A DNA stretch of 64,000 bases, taken from NCBI RefSeq assembly GCF_036226885.1, contig NZ_CP109027.1:9300001-9364000 (forward strand). Direction: 5' to 3'. The position numbers and the translations under genes are program-made. Below, piece by piece: positions 52,896-60,767 of this stretch. The notes beneath the pieces are model-generated. The model did no database searches and was not told the origin of the DNA. It saw only the letters and a program-made list of their open reading frames with translations. This DNA is from Streptomyces sp. NBC_00663. GTDB taxonomy: Bacteria > Actinomycetota > Actinomycetes > Streptomycetales > Streptomycetaceae. The first letter of the stretch is position 1, and each line of letters starts with the position of its first letter.

Positions 52896-54077
52896 ATGAA
52901 CACGAGCTGGCGGCGCTGGGCGGCGAGCCGTCCCACAGCGGCTGAAGCCGTGACGCTGGTCCTGCTGTTCGCGATCACGACGGCCAGTGTCCTGGTGACG
53001 TGGGCCGTCTTGTCCGATGCCGCCCTGTGGCCGGGTGTCGCGCTCACGGTCGTCGGCTGCGCCGCCCTGCGCTGGCGACGGACACGGACCGTTCCCGTGA
53101 TGGCGGTGACCCTGCTGTGTGTCCTGGCCGAAGGGGCGTTCGGCTACCTTCTGACTCCCGGCGTGATGGCGCCGTTGCTGGTCGCGCAGTACCACCTGAG
53201 CGTCCAGAGCCGCCGCCGAACGACGTGGAACAGCGCGTGCGTCGCCGTGGCCGGCATCGTGGCGACCGGGTTCTTCGTCGCCCCGTTTCACGACTCGCCC
53301 GTACTCGTCGTCGTCAATCCGACGGCATGGGTGCTGCTGTCCGCCGCCCTGGGCAGCTATGTCCGCGTGCGCCGCGAGTACGGGGCGGCCCGTGCCGAGC
53401 ATGCCGTCCGGGAACGCGAGGCCGAGGCACATCGCCGGGTGATCCAGGAACGTATGCGCATCGCGCGCGAACTTCATGACGTGGTCGCCCACCACCTGAC
53501 CCTGGCCGACGCTCAGGCCGGCACCGCCGCCCATCTCGCACGCACCCATCCCGACCAGGCGCTCGACATGATCGCCAGGCTGCCGCAGACGACGTCGGCC
53601 GCGCTGCGCGAGCTGAAGGCGACCGTCGGACTGCTGCGCCAGGAGTCCGATCCGGAGGACGGCCTGGCCCCCGCGCCGGGACTGCGGGACCTGTCAGAGC
53701 TGGTCGACACATGCGCCGCGGCCGGTCTGGCGGTGACCGTCACCGTCGACGGCGATGCGCGGCGACTCCCTCCCGTGCTCGACCTGACGGCCTATCGGAT
53801 CATCCAGGAGGCGCTGACCAATGTCAGCAAGCACGCGGCCACGCGCTCGGCCGCGGTGCGCCTGGCCTACACCCCGCACTACGTGACGCTTACCGTCACC
53901 AACGACGCGTCACCGGCCGCCTCATCCGATTCCACGGGCGGCTTCGGCCTGCTGACGATGCGTGAACGTGCCACAGCCGTAGGCGGCACCTTCCACGCGG
54001 GCCACCGTCCGCAGGGCGGCTTCGAGGTCGCCTGCACCCTGCCGCTCGAAAGCCCCGACGAAGGCTCCGCCCCATGA
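52896..54077 (+). CDS. Two-component sensor histidine kinase (NarL-type, HisKA_3)
   Basis: This 393-residue kinase has about five N-terminal membrane helices (to about residue 155) and no extracellular domain. A coiled linker follows, then the HisKA_3 dimerisation box ERMRIARELHDVVAHHL with phosphoacceptor His194, and a HATPase_c domain (QEALTNVSKHA N-box; GGFGLLTMRERATAVGG). ATG 52896 has GGAG upstream and begins MNTSWRRW; the longer frame starts at a TTG. The stop overlaps the response-regulator start by ATGA. It may sense membrane state and could control the upstream MMPL transporter, an inference from proximity only. Confidence 0.93.
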   Translation: MNTSWRRWAASRPTAAEAVTLVLLFAITTASVLVTWAVLSDAALWPGVALTVVGCAALRWRRTRTVPVMAVTLLCVLAEGAFGYLLTPGVMAPLLVAQYHLSVQSRRRTTWNSACVAVAGIVATGFFVAPFHDSPVLVVVNPTAWVLLSAALGSYVRVRREYGAARAEHAVREREAEAHRRVIQERMRIARELHDVVAHHLTLADAQAGTAAHLARTHPDQALDMIARLPQTTSAALRELKATVGLLRQESDPEDGLAPAPGLRDLSELVDTCAAAGLAVTVTVDGDARRLPPVLDLTAYRIIQEALTNVSKHAATRSAAVRLAYTPHYVTLTVTNDASPAASSDSTGGFGLLTMRERATAVGGTFHAGHRPQGGFEVACTLPLESPDEGSAP

Positions 54078-54757
54078 CGATCCGTGTCCTGCTCGCTGAC
54101 GATCAGGCCCTGCTGCGCGCCACCTTCCGCATCCTCATCGACTCCGTCGAGGACATGACCGTGGTCGGCGAGGCCGCCGATGGACGGGAAGCCGTCGACC
54201 TCGCCGCCGAGTACCGTCCCGACGTCGTGGTCATGGACCTCCGCATGCCGGGCGTCGACGGAGTGGCCGCCACTGCGGCGATCTGCGCCCGGCCGGAGCT
54301 CTCACAGGTCCATGTACTCGTCCTCACCACCTTCGAGAACGACGAGAACGTGGCCAGAGCCCTGCGCGCCGGCGCGAGCGGGTTTCTCGGCAAGGGCGTC
54401 AGCCCCGAGGTCCTGCTGTCGGGCATCCGCACCGTCGCGGCGGGCGAGGCCCTCCTGTCGCCCACCGCCACCAGGGCCCTCATCACCCGGTTCCTCACCA
54501 CCCCCGACACCGATGACCTCCTCGACCTGCCCGACGACGTCAAAACCCTCACCGACCGCGAACGCGAGGTCATGGCGCTGGCCGCGCTGGGGAAGTCCAA
54601 CACCGCGATCGCCGAGCACCTCGTCCTGAGCCCGATGACCGTACGCAGCCACATCCAGCGAGCGATGACGAAACTCCACGCCCGCGACCGAGCGCAACTC
54701 GTCGTCATCGCCTACCAGAGCGGCCTGGTGAAACCACACCCAGGTCCGCAGGCCTGA
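54074..54757 (+). CDS. NarL/LuxR-type response regulator
   Basis: This 227-residue regulator has a receiver domain (about 1-120) with phosphoacceptor Asp55 in VVVMDLRMPG, an acidic pocket near residues 10-11 (LADDQ) and a conserved Lys (SGFLGKG). A C-terminal LuxR HTH (about 155-215) contains LTDREREVMALAALGKSNTAIAEHLVLSPMTVRSHIQRAMTKL. It is the cognate partner of the kinase it overlaps by 4 bp. Confidence 0.94.
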   Translation: MTIRVLLADDQALLRATFRILIDSVEDMTVVGEAADGREAVDLAAEYRPDVVVMDLRMPGVDGVAATAAICARPELSQVHVLVLTTFENDENVARALRAGASGFLGKGVSPEVLLSGIRTVAAGEALLSPTATRALITRFLTTPDTDDLLDLPDDVKTLTDREREVMALAALGKSNTAIAEHLVLSPMTVRSHIQRAMTKLHARDRAQLVVIAYQSGLVKPHPGPQA

Positions 54758-54853
54758 GAGGAAGCCGGTGGCGAAGAGGCTCGTCCTCGGGGGCCGAGCC
54801 ATACGGGTTCCCGTGCCGGGCATGATCGGTGATCTGAGGGATACTCGCAGGCC

Positions 54854-55402
54854 ATGGACGTGATGGCGGGGGCTCGGGAGACAGACCGGAGGGTGACCAG
54901 GCGGCTCGCTGTCAGTGTTCCGCCCCCCCTTCACCGGATGCTGTCCGCGGTGGAGGAAGCGGCGGAGGGAACCAAGCTGTGGTGCGGCGCGGCCGTGGCG
55001 ATGGCCTGGACGGGCGGCCGTCGTGGCCGCAGGGCTGCCGCCGCGGGCCTGGCCGCCGTTGCCCTGGCACAACTGGTGTCCAACGCCCTGTGCAAGCAAC
55101 TCGCCGACCGTCCCCGGCCCCCCAAGGAGTGGTTCCCGCACGACGAGGCCGAGGACCGTCCGGACTCCTCCTCGTTCCCCTCCGGGCACACCGCCGCCGC
55201 CGTCGCCTTCACTGCCGCGGTTGCCCCGGCGTGGCCTCCGGCCGGCGTGCTGTGCACGGTGCCGGCTGCCATGGTCGCCTTCGAACGCGTGCAAAGCGGC
55301 GCCCACTACCCCAGCGACGTCGCCGCCGGCGCCACCATCGGCCTGGCCAGCGCCTGGTTCACCCGCCGCGCCCCGCGCCTGTTGTTGCGCGCTTGGGCAT
55401 AG
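54854..55402 (+). CDS. PAP2-superfamily phosphatase
   Basis: This 182-residue membrane phosphatase of the PAP2 (type 2 phosphatidate/undecaprenyl-pyrophosphate phosphatase) superfamily has all three signature motifs. They are Lys81 with RPRPP (KQLADRPRPP), Ser110-Gly111-His112 (FPSGHTAAAV) and Arg144 to His151 (RVQSGAHYPSD). Several short hydrophobic helices surround them. It probably dephosphorylates an isoprenyl or phospholipid pyrophosphate at the outer membrane face. It is a monocistronic-looking gene 97 bp after the response regulator. Confidence 0.9.
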   Translation: MDVMAGARETDRRVTRRLAVSVPPPLHRMLSAVEEAAEGTKLWCGAAVAMAWTGGRRGRRAAAAGLAAVALAQLVSNALCKQLADRPRPPKEWFPHDEAEDRPDSSSFPSGHTAAAVAFTAAVAPAWPPAGVLCTVPAAMVAFERVQSGAHYPSDVAAGATIGLASAWFTRRAPRLLLRAWA

Positions 55403-55720
55403 GGCCTGTCCGGCGGATCATGCCGCGGACGCGGGGGCCGGCACGTCGGCCTGCCGCGTTGTCGTGGTGAGTACGCCCATGAGGTCACACCTGTGGGCGC
55501 GGAGCCGGCGGCGTCCGGGGCCGCGTACCCCGAAGGAGTCTTCCGGCGACGTACCGCGGTGGTTGTCCGTGGGACACGGACCGTGGACGTGTCCGCTGAC
55601 TCGGCGAACCCGGCGCGTTGAGTGGGTGAAGCTTGGGCCCGCGCTGATGCCGGGGGGCATGCATGAGGCTCGCGGCCGAATCAGGCCGGGTCGACAGACA
55701 CCACGAGCTGGAGGCGGGTC
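55403..55720 (+). promoter_or_regulatory. 318-bp leader of the FAD hydroxylase gene with overlapping inverted repeats
   Basis: No gene is seen here. Two overlapping short inverted repeats, GTCCGTG-GGA-CACGGAC (55565-55581) and GGACACG-n9-CGTGTCC (55572-55594), lie about 130-150 bp before the hydroxylase ATG. They could be an operator. I did not find a sigma-F/sigma-B-like GTTT...GGGTAT promoter that the S. coelicolor counterpart might lead one to expect. Confidence 0.35.
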
Positions 55721-57409
55721 ATGGACCGAAGAACGGAACGAAGCGACGACCAGACCGACCACACCATTCATCACGTCCCTGTCCTCATCGTCGGCGGTTC
55801 TCTCGTCGGCCTCTCGACCTCGTTGTTCCTGAGCCGGTTGGGCGTACGGCACACGCTGGTGGAACGCCACACCGGCACCTCCATCCACCCGCGTGGGCGG
55901 GGCAACAACGTGCGGACGATGGAGCTGTTCCGGGCGGCCGGAGCCGAGCCGGGGATCCGGGAGGCCGCCGCCACACTGGACGACAACCACGGGATCCTCC
56001 AGACGCCCACCCTGGTGGGCGACGAGGGCGAGTGGCTCTTCAAGGAGATCGACGCGGGCGGGGCACTGGCCCGCTTCAGCCCCAGCTCATGGTGTCTGTG
56101 CAGCCAGAACGACCTGGAGCCGGTGCTGCTCGACCATGCCGAGCGGCTCGGTGGCGATCTGCGTTACGGCACCGAACTGCTGTCGTTCGAGACCGACCCC
56201 GACGGCGTCACCGCGGTGGTCAAGAGTCGCGAGACCGGCGAGCACACCACCATCCGCGCGGACTACCTCGTCGCCGCCGACGGCCCCCGCAGCCCCGTGC
56301 GCGAGCAACTGGGCATCGCCCAGAACGGTCCCGGTGACCTGTTCAGCAACGTCAGCATCACCTTCCGGTCCCGCCGCCTCGCCGATGTCGTGGGCGAGCG
56401 CCGCTTCATCGTCTGCTATCTGACGAACCCGGAGGCCGACGGGGCACTGCTGCCGGTAGACAACCGGGAGAACTGGGTCTTCCACGCTCCCTGGCACCCC
56501 GAACACGGCGAGACGCTGGAGGAGTTCACCGACGAGCGGTGTGCCGAGCACATCCGGCGCGCGGTCGGCGTGGCCGACCTCGACGTACAGGTCACGGGCA
56601 AGGCTCCCTGGAACGCCGCCGAGCGCGTCGCCCGCAGCTACCGGGCGGGACGGGTCTTCCTGGCCGGCGACTCGGCCCACGAGATGTCGCCCACCGGGGC
56701 CTTCGGCTCCAACACCGGTATCCAGGACGCGCACAACCTCGCCTGGAAACTCGCCGCGGTACTCGGCGGATGGGCGGGGGAGGCGCTCCTGGACACCTAC
56801 GACGCCGAGCGGCGCCCGGTCGCGGAGGCGACCAGTGCCCGCGCCTCCGCACGGTCCGTGGAGCACAGCCACCCCGGCTTCGCCCCGCCACCCGGCATGG
56901 GCGGCGGGGGCGGTGGCGGCGGTGGTGGCCCGCAGCGCGGCATCCTCAACGTGGTCCTCGGCTACCGCTATCCGCGGGGCGCCGTCATCGGCACCGACCC
57001 CGAGGCTCCGGTCGTACCGGAACGCTTCGACCTGTCCGGGGAACCCGGCAGCAGGGCGCCGCACTTGGCGGTCCGGCACCGAGGCGAGCGGATCTCCACC
57101 CTGGATCTCTACGAACGGTCGTTCGTCCTGCTCAGCGACGCCGATCACCCAAGTGGCTGGCACGAGGCGGCCATCCGTGTCGCCGCCTCGATGTCCGTCC
57201 CTCTGGCCTCGTACCGGGTGGGCAGCGCCTCCGACGCCGAGCTGACGCCCGAGGGCGAGACGGACTGGTCGGCCGTCCATGGAACGACGCCGGGAGGCGC
57301 CGTACTTGTCCGGCCCGACGGGTTCGTGGCCTGGCGGGCCACAGCGCCCGAGCCTGACGCCGAATCAGCGCTCCGCCGAGCCCTGACCACGCTGCTGGCA
57401 ACGGTCTGA
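55721..57409 (+). CDS. FAD-dependent polyketide hydroxylase (WhiE-ORFVIII-like)
   Basis: This 562-residue class A flavin monooxygenase is of the PHBH/aromatic-polyketide hydroxylase type. The N-terminal Rossmann motif is IVGGSLVGLSTSLFLSRLG, the middle DG motif is YLVAADGPRSPVREQLG, and the FAD ribityl-binding motif is VFLAGDSAHEMSPTGAFGSNTGIQDAHNL. A run of ten glycines (residues 394-403) separates the flavin module from a C-terminal thioredoxin-like region. The FAD-hydroxylase type plus its location next to the pigment cluster argues for ORFVIII of the whiE system, which tailors the spore-pigment polyketide. It faces the same way as the cluster here. A GGAGG lies just before the ATG and a perfect terminator follows. 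Confidence 0.87.
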   Translation: MDRRTERSDDQTDHTIHHVPVLIVGGSLVGLSTSLFLSRLGVRHTLVERHTGTSIHPRGRGNNVRTMELFRAAGAEPGIREAAATLDDNHGILQTPTLVGDEGEWLFKEIDAGGALARFSPSSWCLCSQNDLEPVLLDHAERLGGDLRYGTELLSFETDPDGVTAVVKSRETGEHTTIRADYLVAADGPRSPVREQLGIAQNGPGDLFSNVSITFRSRRLADVVGERRFIVCYLTNPEADGALLPVDNRENWVFHAPWHPEHGETLEEFTDERCAEHIRRAVGVADLDVQVTGKAPWNAAERVARSYRAGRVFLAGDSAHEMSPTGAFGSNTGIQDAHNLAWKLAAVLGGWAGEALLDTYDAERRPVAEATSARASARSVEHSHPGFAPPPGMGGGGGGGGGGPQRGILNVVLGYRYPRGAVIGTDPEAPVVPERFDLSGEPGSRAPHLAVRHRGERISTLDLYERSFVLLSDADHPSGWHEAAIRVAASMSVPLASYRVGSASDAELTPEGETDWSAVHGTTPGGAVLVRPDGFVAWRATAPEPDAESALRRALTTLLATV

Positions 57410-57420
57410 CCTCGGCAGAC

Positions 57421-57458
57421 GCGGCCGACCAGCCCCCTCGACGGGGCTGGTCGGCCGC
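57421..57458 (+). terminator. Perfect hairpin terminator after the FAD hydroxylase gene
   Basis: A perfect 16-bp stem (57421-57436 with 57443-57458), loop CTCGAC, starts 12 bp after the stop codon. It separates the hydroxylase transcript from the surface protein gene that follows. Confidence 0.92.
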
Positions 57459-57625
57459 GTCATGAGGGCGGGATCTCGCTCCCGTCCGGCGGAGGGTGTG
57501 TTCACCCGAGCGATCGTCCCGAGTGGTGCGAGGAGCCGTGCGCACTGACGGTGGATCATGTCGAGGACGGGTCACCTCAGCTGACGAAGCGCCAGCTGTC
57601 CGCTCCTCGGCGGAGGGAATGTCAG

Positions 57626-58150
57626 ATGCACTCTGCTCGCATGCTCCTTGCCACCGCGGCGGCTTCGACCGTCCTCGTTCTCGGCGCACCCGGCGCCCAC
57701 GCGGCCGGGAACGACTGGGAGGACCACTCGGACTCCGGCTACAGCAAGGAGCAGGACAAGGACTCCGGTTACAGCAAGGAGCACGACAAGGACAGTGGCC
57801 AGGACTCGCCGCGCGGTGGCATGCACACCGGTGGTGGAGCCCTGACCGCGGTGAACCCGGACGGTTCGGACACCGCGAAGGACCCCAAGTTCGACCCGGA
57901 GACGTACAAGGACAAGGAGCACGGCAAGGACTCCGGCAGCGGTAAGCAGGAGGAGGACTCCTCCTGGGGCGGGAAGCAGGACGGCGACGAGTGGAGTGGC
58001 CGCGAGGAGAAGCCGAGCGGCGGAATGCACACCGGAGGCGGCGCGTTGGCCTCGCCGGCCGTGACCGCGGGTGGCCTGGCCGCCCTGGCGGTCGCCGGTA
58101 CCGGTCTGTACGCGGCGCGCCGTAAGAAGACCGCCGGAAGCATGGCCTGA
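57626..58150 (+). CDS. Exported repeat-containing membrane-anchored protein
   Basis: This 174-residue protein has a signal peptide (residues 1-26, GAHAAG). Its hydrophilic body is rich in Asp, Lys, Ser and Gly, with two kinds of internal repeat: DSGYSKEQDK/DSGYSKEHDK and two copies of GGMHTGGGAL (about residues 64-73 and 132-141). One membrane helix (about 145-163) is followed by an Arg/Lys tail (ARRKKTAGSMA). This is the layout of a sortase substrate, but no LPxTG or LAxTG motif is visible; the second GGMHTGGGAL sits where the sorting motif would be. GGAGGG precedes ATG 57626. A class F sortase gene follows after a terminator hairpin, which supports a partnership. Confidence 0.82.
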   Translation: MHSARMLLATAAASTVLVLGAPGAHAAGNDWEDHSDSGYSKEQDKDSGYSKEHDKDSGQDSPRGGMHTGGGALTAVNPDGSDTAKDPKFDPETYKDKEHGKDSGSGKQEEDSSWGGKQDGDEWSGREEKPSGGMHTGGGALASPAVTAGGLAALAVAGTGLYAARRKKTAGSMA

Positions 58151-58176
58151 GCCATGCCGGATGCGATAGCCGCTGC

Positions 58177-58205
58177 GGCCGCCACGCGCGTGTCGCGTGG
58201 CGGCC
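58177..58205 (+). terminator. Hairpin between surface-protein and sortase genes
   Basis: A perfect 12-bp stem (58177-58188 with 58194-58205) and a 5-nt loop lie 26 bp after the stop of the surface-protein gene and before the sortase gene. Confidence 0.8.
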
Positions 58206-58269
58206 CGGCCGGTCCCCCCGTGCAGTCCCTCGTCCGAACTTCCGCCACGCCCCGGTGAGGTAGCACCCG

Positions 58270-58923
58270 ATGGCAGCCCGTCCCTCTTCCCTCGCAGACA
58301 ACGAGCCCCGCACCAAAGCGCTGGTGGTGGGCGCGGTAGCGGCCCTGGTGCTGGCCATGGCCCTGTTCGGCGGCAACGACACCGCGCCGTCCGACGCCTC
58401 CCGCCCGCCCCAGGCCCCTCACACCGACGCCGCGGCGGCTCCGCCGGCCGGGCGGACCGCAGGGAAGCATCTGCCGCGAGCGAGACCCGTACGCCTGCTC
58501 ATTCCGAAGATCTCCGTCGACGCCCCGTTCACGGAACTCGCCATCGGCCGCACCGGTCAGCTCCAGCCGCCCCCGGCCGACGACACCAATCTCGTCGGCT
58601 GGTTCGCCAAGGGAGCCTCCCCGGGCGAGGCGGGCACATCGATCATCGCCGGTCACGTCGACACGATGACCTCGGCGGCCGTCTTCGCGGACCTCGGGGA
58701 ACTGAAGAAGGGCGATGCCTTCCAGGTGAGACGAGCCGACGGGCGCACGGCGTCCTTCGTGGTCGACACCGTGGAGACGTTCGAGAAGGACAACTTCCCG
58801 AGCCGGCGTGTCTATGCCGACACGGACCAGGCACAGGTCCGGCTCATCACCTGTGCGGGTGACTACGACCGCACGGTCAGGGACTACACGGACAACCTGG
58901 TGGTCTTCGCCCACCTGGTCTGA
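58270..58923 (+). CDS. Class F sortase
   Basis: This 217-residue actinobacterial sortase has a cytosolic N-terminus and one membrane helix (about residues 20-36). A Pro/Ala linker leads to the extracellular catalytic domain (about 75-217). Active residues are visible: His129 in IIAGHVDT, Cys195 in RLITCAGD and an Arg just after it (R201 or R204). Class F enzymes differ from E by their lack of a long pre-catalytic region. A transpeptidase of surface proteins is expected; the immediately upstream gene encodes the best nearby substrate. The weak GGTGAGG ribosome-binding site lies 8-14 nt upstream. Confidence 0.92.
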   Translation: MAARPSSLADNEPRTKALVVGAVAALVLAMALFGGNDTAPSDASRPPQAPHTDAAAAPPAGRTAGKHLPRARPVRLLIPKISVDAPFTELAIGRTGQLQPPPADDTNLVGWFAKGASPGEAGTSIIAGHVDTMTSAAVFADLGELKKGDAFQVRRADGRTASFVVDTVETFEKDNFPSRRVYADTDQAQVRLITCAGDYDRTVRDYTDNLVVFAHLV

Positions 58924-59085
58924 GAGGGCCCGGTCCGCCGGGGTCCGGGGTCGCCCGCCCAGGGGCGTACGAGTCGCGCGCTTTCGGCAGCGGGCTCAGG
59001 ATCGAGGGGATCGAGCACGTCGGAGGCACACGTCGACGTGAGCGAGACCCGTCCGGTTCCTTCCCGTCAAGGAGATGTGCGCAGG

Positions 59086-60237
59086 ATGACCACCACATCC
59101 GAACGTGTTTCGGAATCCCTCATGCGAGAGGCGTCGCAGCGCGTCTCTCAGTCCGTGTTCGACGGTTCCCGGCTGCGTGTCGTCCTGCTGGTGGACGTCT
59201 ACGACGGTGCCCAGCAGCAGTTCCTGGAGGCGTACGAGCAGCTGTGCAACCAGGTCGCGTCGGTCCCCGGGCATGTCAGCGACCAGCTGTGCCAGTCCAT
59301 CGAGAATCCCTCGCAATGGCTCATCACCAGCGAGTGGGAGAGTGCTCCGCCCTTCCTCACCTGGGTGAACAGTGAGGACCACGTACGGATGGTGGAGCCA
59401 CTGCACAGCTGCGTCCGTGACACCCGGTCACTTCGCTTCCACGTCGTCCGTGAGACCGGCGGGCCCGCGGCGGCCGTCGAGCCCGGCGCCCGTGGGCTCC
59501 AGGCGTCGCCGAGGATCGGTGACGGTCTGGTCCGGCACGCGCTCACCTTCACCGTCAAGCCGGGCAGCGAGGAGACCGTGGCCCAGATCCTGGCCGGGTA
59601 CGCCTCGCCGGAGTCACGGGTCGACGACACCACCCAGCTGTGCCGCACCTCCCTGTTCATGCACGGCAACCGGGTCGTCCGGGCCATCGAGGTGCGGGGC
59701 GACCTGCTCGCCGCACTGCGGCATGTCGCCAAGCAGCCCGAGGTACGTGCCGTCGAGGAGGCCATCAACCCCTACCTGGAGCAGGACAGGGACCTCGACG
59801 ACCCCGAGGCCGCCCGGCTCTTCTTCACCCGCGCGGCGCTGCCCGCCGTACACCATGTGACATCGGGCCAGGACGGTGCGGGCGCCGTGCGGCAGGCGCT
59901 GTACTACCCGGCCCGTGAAGGGTGCGGCATGCGCCTGGCCGAGCTGCTCGCCCGTCAGGACGTGGCGGCGGCCAACGCTCCGCACACGCCGCTGCTGCGC
60001 AGCACGATCTTCCAGCGCGACGACGTCGTGGTGCGGCTCGTGGACGTGCGGGACGGTCTCGACAACGTTGCCATGCTGGGTCTGACGGACCCTGGCCAGG
60101 CGACCGAGGTCACGGAACTCCTGGACGCGGAAGCCCTCGACGGCGACGGCGCGGCGCTGACGGACGGCGTCCCCGCTCACCCCCTGAGCGTCCCCCGCAT
60201 GGCACTTGTCACCGACCGCCAGGCGCCCGACGCCTGA
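59086..60237 (+). CDS. whiE-ORFI: SchA/CurD-like protein, WhiE-ORFI homologue
   Basis: This 383-residue protein resembles ORFI of whiE-type spore-pigment clusters (SchA/CurD-like family). It has an N-terminal ABM-type dimeric alpha/beta-barrel fold (about residues 20-125; LLVDVYDGAQQQFLEAYEQL and ITSEWESAPPFLTW). This is followed by two related repeats (starting near residues 145 and 265, with TFTVKPGSEETVAQIL and ALYYPAREGCGMRLAELL). In whiE it is the first gene of the operon; its exact biochemical role is unknown but thought to be pigment modification or assembly. The start ATG 59086 has AAGGAG 11 nt upstream; the frame is open to GTG 59038. Confidence 0.85.
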   Translation: MTTTSERVSESLMREASQRVSQSVFDGSRLRVVLLVDVYDGAQQQFLEAYEQLCNQVASVPGHVSDQLCQSIENPSQWLITSEWESAPPFLTWVNSEDHVRMVEPLHSCVRDTRSLRFHVVRETGGPAAAVEPGARGLQASPRIGDGLVRHALTFTVKPGSEETVAQILAGYASPESRVDDTTQLCRTSLFMHGNRVVRAIEVRGDLLAALRHVAKQPEVRAVEEAINPYLEQDRDLDDPEAARLFFTRAALPAVHHVTSGQDGAGAVRQALYYPAREGCGMRLAELLARQDVAAANAPHTPLLRSTIFQRDDVVVRLVDVRDGLDNVAMLGLTDPGQATEVTELLDAEALDGDGAALTDGVPAHPLSVPRMALVTDRQAPDA

Positions 60238-60308
60238 TTCGGCACGTCGGCATCGGGGCCGTGGCATCCACGCCCCGTGCCGGTGCAACACATGTTCGGA
60301 GGAACGTC

Positions 60309-60767
60309 GTGAACAACCTTCCTGGAATCGTGGACCTGAGCGAGGTCGAGCCCAACACCCGGCGCGGCGGGGACCTGCGTGCCATGCTCACCCCCGCCAC
60401 CGTCGGCTCCACCAGCGGTTTCATGGGCGTGGCCATCGTGCAGCCCGGCGACCGCATCGCCGAGCACTACCACCCCTACTCCGAGGAGTTCATCTACGTC
60501 CTCTGCGGGCAGCTGGAGGTGGACCTGGACGGGGAGACCCACCCGCTCCAGCCCGAGCAAGGGCTGCTGATCCCCGCCTACATGCGGCACCGCTTCCGCA
60601 ACGTCGGCAAGGTGGAGGCCCGCATGGTCTTCCACCTCGGCCCGCTCGCCCCGAGCCCGCCGCTCGGCCATGTCGACACCGAGGACGCGGACGGCGTGCC
60701 GATCGCGGTGGAACCGGCCCACTCGAGTGCGGGGCGGGTGGCCGAGCGACCTCAGGTCCGTTCATGA
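60309..60767 (+). CDS. whiE-ORFII: Cupin protein, WhiE-ORFII homologue
   Basis: This 152-residue single-domain cupin corresponds to whiE-ORFII. Metal ligands appear in motif 1 (HYHPYSEEFIYVLCG) and motif 2 (PAYMRHRFRNVG). Such small cupins in aromatic polyketide clusters assist cyclisation or oxidation of the polyketide. GTG 60309 has GGAGG upstream. Its stop overlaps the KS-alpha start (ATGA at 60764), which shows coupled translation. Confidence 0.9.
   Translation: MNNLPGIVDLSEVEPNTRRGGDLRAMLTPATVGSTSGFMGVAIVQPGDRIAEHYHPYSEEFIYVLCGQLEVDLDGETHPLQPEQGLLIPAYMRHRFRNVGKVEARMVFHLGPLAPSPPLGHVDTEDADGVPIAVEPAHSSAGRVAERPQVRS

Noticed and set aside
57626..58150. LPxTG-type sorting signal in the surface protein
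   Set aside because: No LPxTG or LAxTG motif exists; only the GGMHTGGGAL repeat is seen, so the sortase substrate call is left as inference.
59029..59040. 12-bp palindrome CACGTCGACGTG upstream of ORFI
   Set aside because: Palindromes of this size are expected many times in 64 kb; no supporting evidence.
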